Assembly: GCA_021159225.1 (NCBI GenBank)
Contig: JAGGSE010000232.1
Span: 32,905 to 96,904, forward strand
Direction: 5' to 3'
Source: a bacterium
GTDB taxonomy: Bacteria; Patescibacteriota; Minisyncoccia; Minisyncoccales; JAGGSE01
Length of the DNA: 64,000 nucleotides
Shown here: positions 58,954-64,000 of the stretch, piece by piece
Layout of the letters: every line of letters begins with the position of its first letter
Numbering within the stretch: position 1 is the stretch's first letter
Program-made: the position numbers and the translations under genes
Notes under the pieces: generated by a model
Told to the model about the DNA's origin: nothing
The model's database searches: none
Seen by the model: only the letters and a program-made list of their open reading frames with translations

Positions 58954-59805
58954 ATGACTTATGAAAGGATCATAACGTGGATTACCTACAAAGGAAAAAG
59001 GATCCCCATCCGAGAGAGCCTTTTTAAGGGAATTAAGTTTGTTCGTAGAGCAGACACGGAATCTCTACTTAAGAGACTTTCACACTCCTCACCTCATACC
59101 TTCAAAGGGTTAGTTCCATATAAGGGGAAAATCGACTGGAAATGGCTCGCCGCCGCGTGCAAGGACACCGACAAAAAATTCCCGGGACTACTCGAGAACG
59201 TAGAGGTCCACTTCTTTTCTGATACAGAGAAAAGGAAACTAAAGGGGTTTGCTCTTAGTACAGATGTCGGAAAGCGCAAGATAGCCTATTACCGTCAGAT
59301 AATCTCTGAGCTAGAGAAATCCAAAACTTCCCAAGAGAAGTTCATCGCAACAGCAAAGAAATTCCATTTAATTCCCTATGGTGTGAAGGAATTAGACGAA
59401 AACTTTGTAAACTTCCTTCAAGAATTGGTAGAACACGACTTAAAAAGGTCCCTTAGGTCTTACTACCAAAACAAAAAACTACTAGGTGACCGAAACTACC
59501 TCTTTATGAACCCTGCCTTACCTACAAGGAACCCTTCTAGTTACGTAAAGACAGAAAAAGACGTGTGGATTCACGAATTCGGGCACCTTCTTATGGGAAA
59601 GATTTCCAATAAAGAATTCGAAGCTTGGAACATAATCTACGAGAGGCAACGAAACAGGATCCAATCAACCTACGGCCGCTCCAATCCCTCTGAAGGGTTT
59701 GCAGAGGAGTTCCTTCTCTACATTAAAACAGGTAAATGCTCAACCAACGCTATTACCCTCTACTTCGAAACACTTGAGAGATCTTGGAACTTCCTAAGTA
59801 AATAA
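58954..59805 (+). CDS. HExxH metalloprotease-like protein (tandem paralogue)
   Basis: The protein has 283 residues and is a paralogue of the preceding protein. It has the same N-terminal WITYKGKRIPIRE block, HEFGH at 207-211 (DVWIHEFGHLLMGK), and SEGFAEEFLLYI from about 246. The middle sections differ. Ribosome site upstream of the ATG is weak. Together with the portal fusion and the partial gene at the left end, four related zincin domains lie in the window. A family expansion suggests different targets or timing rather than a copy error. Confidence 0.75.
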   Translation: MTYERIITWITYKGKRIPIRESLFKGIKFVRRADTESLLKRLSHSSPHTFKGLVPYKGKIDWKWLAAACKDTDKKFPGLLENVEVHFFSDTEKRKLKGFALSTDVGKRKIAYYRQIISELEKSKTSQEKFIATAKKFHLIPYGVKELDENFVNFLQELVEHDLKRSLRSYYQNKKLLGDRNYLFMNPALPTRNPSSYVKTEKDVWIHEFGHLLMGKISNKEFEAWNIIYERQRNRIQSTYGRSNPSEGFAEEFLLYIKTGKCSTNAITLYFETLERSWNFLSK

Positions 59806-59813
59806 CCTTCTCT

Positions 59814-61082
59814 TTAAGCGCACCTATACACAACATTATCGTTAAGAGTCAAAACCGATCTATCACTAAAGTACTTCCCAGTTTTTTGGTAGAAACTGTT
59901 CACTTCTTTCAGTTTACCTTCTCGAATTATCAGTACACTAGAAGGGAGTTCCTCTCCCAACTTGAACATTACCTTATCCCAGTCAAAATCTTTTTTTGTC
60001 TCGCCGAAGTACTTTTCAAGGAAGGAATGTGAGGTAGGTTCTTTGACCAGTACAATATCGTTCTTCAGTATCTTAGGAAAGACATGTCGTACTTCGACTC
60101 TCCTATACCTTCCAGTTTTTAAGAGGATCTCTCCAATTTCTCTCAACTCAGACAGATCGACATTTCCTATCTCTTTATGTCGGAGGAAATACAGAATTGC
60201 AGCTGCACGGACGGTTAGGTTCTTATGCTTAAGTAACTCAGGTAGTTCCTCTGGCAACCTCTTTGGGATCCTCTCCCTCTTAATTACTGCCTTCTGAACC
60301 TCCTTCGCCCATGGTCTATCATCATACACAACACACCTACAATACTTCTCGTTTGTTAGGTGATACAACAGAGAGAAATCACCTGAATTGATTACAATCA
60401 CTCGTGATCTCACGGGTATCCAAGAACTAACTACATCCTCGAGGTCTCTCCTTCCATTTAGATATCTATTTAGGTTATACAGGTGCCTCGTTCCTCCACT
60501 CTTCTCAAACACCCTCCTTGCCGCTTCCAAAATAGTACTACTCATAGTTCTTTTACTAGGGTCAAACCACATATACAATTCTCTTATACCATATCTATCT
60601 CTAGCCTCTTTCAGCACTTTCACCCAATGCTCAACCCTCTTAGTCTCGAACTCATCGTAATTGAACACTTCTGCTTCCCTTGGGACTATACCATACTTCC
60701 AACTAACAATACTCGCAGGTAATTTATACTGATCACAAAACTCTAGGTATTTTTGAATCCTCCTACTATCCCAAAGTACCTCAGGAGTTGCTTTCACCAC
60801 TTTACGCTTGCTTTGCGAACATAAAGTTCCCGTTAAAACTTCTCTCTTACCTATCTCAGCTCCACTCTTCCTAACCATCTCAACACCCAACTCTCCTTCT
60901 CCCTTTTTAACACTCTTCACTCTCAACACTATTACCTCTTCTTTCCCCTTGAGCAAGTCAACATCCAACTCTACCTTCTCTCCTAACCTCCAATTTCCTC
61001 TAACCAAAACCCTTTTTACTCCTGGTATTTTGACCAAGCACACTTCCCCAATTTTCTTAGTTACCAAACCTACCGCCTTCAT
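59814..61082 (-). CDS. YaaA/DUF6884-like protein with N-terminal OB-like domain
   Basis: The protein has 422 residues. Residues 1-75 are a small beta-barrel (GEVCLVKIPGVKRVLVRGNWRLG) like TRAM/OB nucleic-acid-binding domains. The next part reads VLTGTLCSQSKRK, then PASIVSWKYGIVPREAEVFNYDE, with pattern C-S-x-x-K ... YGL-x-P-x-x-x-x-x-Y-D of DUF6884/YaaA-related proteins, which are linked to nucleic-acid base chemistry in some phages. The C-terminal 200 residues are of unknown type (HLTNEKYCRCVVYDDRPWAKEV). It overlaps the following methylase-like gene by four bases and is transcribed after it. I infer a role in DNA or RNA modification; the family call is tentative. Confidence 0.5.
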   Translation of the reverse strand: MKAVGLVTKKIGEVCLVKIPGVKRVLVRGNWRLGEKVELDVDLLKGKEEVIVLRVKSVKKGEGELGVEMVRKSGAEIGKREVLTGTLCSQSKRKVVKATPEVLWDSRRIQKYLEFCDQYKLPASIVSWKYGIVPREAEVFNYDEFETKRVEHWVKVLKEARDRYGIRELYMWFDPSKRTMSSTILEAARRVFEKSGGTRHLYNLNRYLNGRRDLEDVVSSWIPVRSRVIVINSGDFSLLYHLTNEKYCRCVVYDDRPWAKEVQKAVIKRERIPKRLPEELPELLKHKNLTVRAAAILYFLRHKEIGNVDLSELREIGEILLKTGRYRRVEVRHVFPKILKNDIVLVKEPTSHSFLEKYFGETKKDFDWDKVMFKLGEELPSSVLIIREGKLKEVNSFYQKTGKYFSDRSVLTLNDNVVYRCA

Positions 61083-61822
61083 TTTTCCTCTCCTACTAAA
61101 GTAATGTCATTCTTAAATTCATGTGCTCTTCTTACCTTCCAATACTTCCTCATCATCCTCTCAATCTCATCCACTTTAGGTACCGCCTTCTTGTAGCATT
61201 CCACAATCACCTTCCTAACCCCCACCGCGCTCACTAACTTAAATAACCTCTCATGATGTTCTCTTACATTACTCTCATTCCACAATTCATACTCTACTTC
61301 TTTACCTATTAACCAACTGTCCAACTTAGGAAAATTCTTAAAAACACTCTCCTTCGCCGACCTAAATACTTTAGGAGTATCTATATATACAACACTACCT
61401 CTTCCCACTCTCTTAACTTTCCTCAAAAACTCATCATAACTCCCTCTACTAACTACTAACCTTCCTCCTCTAACCCTATTCTCTCTTAACCTCCTTGCTA
61501 TCTCTTCCATCTTATCCTTCTTCAACTTCCTATCGTACCCTTCACTAGGTACCCTTCTAACACTTTCTAGTACACTTACCACTCTCACTGCGGTGCCAAA
61601 CCACTTCCCATCTCCAACCAACGCCCGCCCTATACTATACGACCACCATCCTATATCATTACTAATTACATGCAAACCTTTCCTAACCATTAAATGACTA
61701 ATAGTATAAGTACCTGCAAAAGGTTCTATAACCCTTCTTGTTCCTTTAACTTCCTTATCAATAACTTCTTCTATAGCTTTGATATACTTGTACTTACTTC
61801 CAATAGTATTGACATACCACAT
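61079..61822 (-). CDS. D12-class DNA methylase-like protein with altered catalytic motif
   Basis: The protein has 247 residues, AGAAGGAG upstream on its strand. NTIGSKYKYIKAIEEVI (5-21), EPFAGTYTIS (33-42, motif I, SAM binding) and VISNDIGWWSYSIGRAL (52-68) match Dam-type N6-adenine methylases, which bind SAM and flip out a base. The catalytic DPPY motif IV reads IDTPKVF (147-153; D148-T-P-K151). Loss of the Pro-Tyr suggests a changed target, a different reaction, or an inactive SAM-binding scaffold. It is the first gene of a two-gene minus-strand operon with the DUF6884-like protein. The upstream 30 bases hold TTGAAA and TAAACT on that strand at 18 bases spacing, a weak promoter candidate. 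Confidence 0.65.
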   Translation of the reverse strand: MWYVNTIGSKYKYIKAIEEVIDKEVKGTRRVIEPFAGTYTISHLMVRKGLHVISNDIGWWSYSIGRALVGDGKWFGTAVRVVSVLESVRRVPSEGYDRKLKKDKMEEIARRLRENRVRGGRLVVSRGSYDEFLRKVKRVGRGSVVYIDTPKVFRSAKESVFKNFPKLDSWLIGKEVEYELWNESNVREHHERLFKLVSAVGVRKVIVECYKKAVPKVDEIERMMRKYWKVRRAHEFKNDITLVGEEK

Positions 61823-62419
61823 AATTAATTACTCCTTCTGATACAAGTTTTTTAGAGTTTACCTCCGATCTGTTCCCTTTTTCAAGAGTTCGTGATATAC
61901 GACACTTATCTAAGAAGAAGTAGATAAGAACTGAGATTGAGAAAAGAAGGGTATTAACAGTGAATAGGAACTCAAGGTAAAAGGCGCTTAAATTGGTACC
62001 TTAGTGAGGAACCTAAAATAGGAATAGGACCTAGATGGGAACCTAAATAGAACTTAAACAGTACTTAGTAAGAACCTACACGATAGGGACCTATATAATG
62101 AAGGTTCATTTAACTGGGGATTCATATAGTAAGGACTTCATATATTAACGAGGTTCATATTAGTGAGGTTTATATTACAGAGGGTTTGTACAACAGGAGA
62201 GGAAGAGGGTTATATAGTAAGGACTCTATATAACAAGGTCTATGTAATAGGAGTTTACATAACAAAGGTTCATATAGTGAGGTTTATATTACAGAGGGTC
62301 TGTACAACAGAGGAAGAGGGTTATATAGTAAGGACCCATACGAGTTAAATTCGCCTCCCCTATTATAATTTACCTAAAATTAAAACATCACTTAAACTTA
62401 AGAAAGGAGGAGGTAAATT
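61823..62419 (+). repeat. Purine-rich intergenic region with degenerate short repeats
   Basis: About 600 bases with no credible gene. The + strand is rich in A and G. From about 61990 to 62340 short units of the type AGG-x-ACCTATATA, TTCATATAGTAAGGAC and GGACCTATATAATGA recur every 14-25 bases with variation. There is a TATAAT at 62364-62369 close to the gene at 62420. Iterated motifs like these could bind an initiator or regulator, e.g. as an origin; the spacing is not regular enough for CRISPR. A reading frame at 62163 is a product of the repeats. Confidence 0.6.
62152..62335 (+). repeat. Two 70-base direct repeats
   Basis: Copy 1 is 62152-62224 and copy 2 62267-62335. Both begin GGTTCATAT, contain GAGGTTTATATTACAGAGGG, then TGTACAACAG and GGAAGAGGGTTATATAGTAA, and end AGGAC. 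They differ by a few bases and small gaps. The pair lies inside the repeat region before the gene at 62420 and may mark recent duplication of a regulatory unit. Confidence 0.8.
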
Positions 62420-62731
62420 ATGAAGAACTTGAAAATTTACAACCCTGACCTTAAACCCCAGGTCACCATCAAAACCCTGATCTCCCAGGTAAAAACCCAG
62501 AAACCACAACGTACCTTGGGACACGTGTCCCTCTCCCGAACATACATTCGGGAAATAAAGAGAGAGGTTGGGACCGAAGAGTTCGGGACTCTCGGACCCA
62601 CCACTGTGTACAAAGTGGTGGTGGAACTGATAAAACAGAGAAAACCTGACCTTCTTCCCCGGATTAAAGAAGAGGTAGGGGAAGAAAGGTTTAAAAGGGA
62701 GGTATTCAACCTCTACTACAGGGAAAAGTAG
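62420..62731 (+). CDS. Small basic protein, possible DNA-binding regulator
   Basis: The protein has 103 residues after AAGGAGGAGG. It is basic at the N-terminus (KNLKIYNPDLKPQVTIKTLISQVKTQKPQRTLG), then LSRTYIREIKREVGTEEFG and TTVYKVVVELIKQRKPDLLPRIKEEVG. A repeated helix of the type R-x-I-K-x-EVG-x-E-x-F occurs twice (EIKREVGTEEFG and RIKEEVGEERFK). This could be a small helical DNA-binding fold that acts on the adjacent repeats. No family recognised. Confidence 0.55.
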   Translation: MKNLKIYNPDLKPQVTIKTLISQVKTQKPQRTLGHVSLSRTYIREIKREVGTEEFGTLGPTTVYKVVVELIKQRKPDLLPRIKEEVGEERFKREVFNLYYREK

Positions 62732-62782
62732 TAGAGGTTGAAGGTAAGGTAAGGAGAGTCCTGTAAACCCTCTTTACACACA

Positions 62783-62950
62783 AAGGTCCGTTAAGGCCCG
62801 ATCCGTAACGGGTACGGACGGTCGGGAGCTACACTGACGGACCTTCAAAACCAACCCGAACCTACTGTAATGAGGTTACAAGGTCACAAAGGACTGAACA
62901 TCCTTTGTGACCGTCCTAAATACCTTAACGACACGGGCCATGATGGCCCG
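62783..62950 (+). ncRNA. Structured element with three stem-loops
   Basis: Stem A: AAGGTCCGT (62783-62791) with ACGGACCTT (62837-62845), enclosing stem B: CCCGATCCGT (62797-62806) with ACGGTCGGG (62818-62826), one bulged T. Stem C: GGTCACAAAGGA (62882-62893) with TCCTTTGTGACC (62901-62912), 12 perfect pairs. Stem D: CGGGCCA (62934-62940) with TGGCCCG (62944-62950). It lies between two genes in a 330-base gap and lacks a T run, so it is not a simple terminator. It is a candidate small RNA or leader. Confidence 0.55.
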
Positions 62951-63735
62951 GTCAGGAATTGTAATGATTTCAGTAGATTACCCTGAAAAACTCGTAAATT
63001 TCGGGGGCAAAAAAGTCGTTGAGGTATTTAGGGCAACCGGCCCAGAAAGGAGGTGAGAAAAGTGAATATTAAGGAGCTCCTTCAACAGGCTCGTGCTCAG
63101 AGTCGACGGAAGAGAGGTCGTGGTCACCGTCCTGTGATAAGTGACCGTAAGGCCTCCAAACCTAAGGCTCTGTTGGGCACGAAACTTAAGAGGAATGAGT
63201 GGGAATGGCTTCCGTACCACTCTCCATCAGCATGGATGGCGGAGTGGTCAGCTAACCTACAGTATCAAGAAGAGGTACGTAGGTTAGAAGAGAAGACCAC
63301 TCCTGCTCCAGAAGGCTCCTTAAGGGATCTCCTAACTAAAGCGAAGGCCTCGGTTAAGAGAGGGAGACCTCGTAAGCAGAGGCCGGAGTTGGTTAGGGAC
63401 CCGGAGATTCAGACCGGATACGGATTAAAACTCCTCGAGTTAGAGGAGAAATACCCGGTTAATCCGTATTATTGGAACGATTCTCCAGGTGATCCTAGAG
63501 AGATTCCTTGGGGAGATTTGGATGACCTGGCCCGGTTGGTAGATAAGTTACTGTAGTACCACGGGTTTAGGTCAGGTAACAAGAACCGGGTTCTTAAAAG
63601 GGACCTTGGGATCCCTCCGTCTGCTTTGTTAAAGGAAAGGGAAGGTTAGTTTGGTTCATCTGCCGGGGGTTGTCTCAGAAAGTAGTGACAGACGGGCCAC
63701 CATGGCCCGGTCAGGAGTTGTAATGATTTCAATAG
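62934..63735 (+). repeat. Duplicated stem-loop leader (copies at 62.93 and 63.69 kb)
   Basis: Copy 1 at 62934-62980 and copy 2 at 63693-63740 share the stem CGGGCCA/TGGCCCG, with loops TGA and CCA, and a downstream stretch GGTCAGGA-x-TTGTAATGATTTCA. Further on both have a G-rich then A-rich run (GGGGGCAAAAAA, TGAGGCAAAAAA). Each copy precedes a gene (63062; 63878). The stem is fully conserved while the loop varies, which fits an RNA structure or an operator pair. Confidence 0.75.
63062..63556 (+). CDS. AT-hook-like basic protein
   Basis: The protein has 164 residues. GTG at 63062 has AAGGAGGTGA directly upstream (63047-63056). KRGRPRKQRPE in the second half is an AT-hook-type minor-groove motif, and RRKRGRGHRP near the N-terminus is a related basic patch. 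Each follows a similar helix (IKELLQQARAQS / LRDLLTKAKASV), so the protein may contain two copies of a module. The C-terminus is acidic with aromatic residues. Likely role: binding the AT-rich DNA nearby or phage DNA. Function is not proven. Confidence 0.6.
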   Translation: MNIKELLQQARAQSRRKRGRGHRPVISDRKASKPKALLGTKLKRNEWEWLPYHSPSAWMAEWSANLQYQEEVRRLEEKTTPAPEGSLRDLLTKAKASVKRGRPRKQRPELVRDPEIQTGYGLKLLELEEKYPVNPYYWNDSPGDPREIPWGDLDDLARLVDKLL

Positions 63736-63877
63736 GTTAACTTAGAAAAGTAGGAATTTTTTGAGGCAAAAAATGAGGACAGGTTAGGTCATATTTTTTT
63801 ATTTACATATAATTTTATCTAAAATTTTTTTAAAATTTTGCGTGAATCCTGTAAAAAAGAGAAAAGGGGGCAGAAAA
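63557..63877 (+). promoter_or_regulatory. AT-rich intergenic region with palindrome and -10-like box
   Basis: There is no gene in these 321 bases. A perfect 15-base palindrome AAGAACCGGGTTCTT (63581-63595) and a near-palindrome around GGGACCTTGGGATCCC lie at the start. The second copy of the stem-loop leader follows (63693-63740), then a very AT-rich stretch (63790-63840) with TATAAT at 63808-63813 and no clear -35. It probably controls the gene at 63878. Confidence 0.5.
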
Positions 63878-64000
63878 ATGGAAAAAAAGGAGAAAATTTT
63901 GAACCTAACACAACATCCAGCCACGTCGGATCAGATTGAAGCAGGAGTAATTGAACCGAAGGATAAAGAGAAGGTAAGAGAGTTGCTAACGTTTAATGAA
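63878..64000 (+). CDS. Partial protein, LNLTQHPAT family (3' end outside the window)
   Basis: Only 41 residues are visible: MEKKEKILNLTQHPATSDQ, then IEAGVIEPKDKEKVRELLTFNE. AAAGGGGGC precedes the ATG. The start (ILNLTQHPATxxQxxAGV) is one I recall from a widespread small protein family in phages and bacteria of unknown or uncertain function; its beta-alpha start is reminiscent of small Rossmann-like proteins. No claim on function is possible from the fragment. Confidence 0.55.
   Translation, partial: MEKKEKILNLTQHPATSDQIEAGVIEPKDKEKVRELLTFNE

Noticed and set aside
60388..61104. Plus-strand frames opposite the methylase/DUF6884 pair
   Set aside because: Low-complexity Ser/Thr/Leu peptides; the minus-strand genes have motifs, ribosome site and four-base overlap.
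61950..62340. CRISPR array
   Set aside because: Units differ in length and sequence and spacers are not distinct; no cas genes nearby.
62163..62348. 61-residue reading frame in the repeat region
   Set aside because: It is built from the two direct repeats (the same peptide RFILQRVCTT twice) and has no ribosome site; it is a by-product of repeated DNA.
62732..63061. tRNA or tmRNA gene
   Set aside because: Strong stems exist but no T-loop GTTCGAATC or cloverleaf; kept as an unassigned structured element.

Overview
The window is a contiguous piece of a long-tailed (siphovirus-type) bacteriophage genome. Evidence: a full head-tail-tip gene set, strong Shine-Dalgarno sequences (AGGAGG and variants), overlapping starts and stops, and two sigma70-like promoters, so the host is a bacterium. 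Base composition looks moderately AT-rich by eye. The three inteins and one group I intron would fit a thermophilic or deep-branching host, but nothing seen here identifies the host.

Layout. 1-4.7 kb is an accessory module: the tail of an HExxH-type metalloprotease-like gene, a small Cys-rich protein, a CgeB-like glycosyltransferase, a degenerate UDP-sulfoquinovose-synthase-like protein, a response regulator with a GAF-like domain, an XhlA-like membrane protein and, on the opposite strand, a nucleotidyltransferase with its own promoter. 4.7-14.5 kb is the head module: one giant ORF joining portal, MuF-type head protein (split by a mini-intein) and metalloprotease; small and large terminase; a protein with a LigD 3'-phosphoesterase signature; a prohead protease with a nested scaffold start; the major capsid protein; a terminator. 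14.6-21.8 kb holds connectors, a glycosyltransferase, tail completion genes, a tail tube gene split by a group I intron that carries a LAGLIDADG endonuclease, and tail chaperones joined by a probable -1 frameshift. 21.8-41.2 kb holds the tape measure and tail tip, again with a glycosyltransferase embedded. 41.2-52.1 kb holds lysis-type and exported small proteins, repeat-rich tail fibre candidates and several broken genes. 52.3-61.8 kb is a second accessory module: an ADP-ribosyltransferase-like protein, a membrane protein, a genuine UDP-sulfoquinovose synthase interrupted by two inteins, two more metalloproteases, and a divergent pair resembling nucleic-acid modification enzymes. 61.8-64 kb is repeat- and structure-rich DNA with small DNA-binding candidates.

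The most interesting theme is sugar chemistry. The phage carries a recognisable sulfoquinovose nucleotide-sugar synthase (SqdB/SQD1), a catalytically degenerate relative, and three glycosyltransferases, two of which sit inside the virion gene block. This suggests that the phage decorates its own particle or the host surface with a sulfosugar-containing glycan. Two of the three inteins have closely related termini; one sits at the most conserved motif of the MuF domain, the other exactly at the catalytic Thr of the synthase. A second theme is a repeated gene pair, a Cys-rich small protein with an HExxH metalloprotease, found at both ends of the window, with the same protease type fused to the portal protein.
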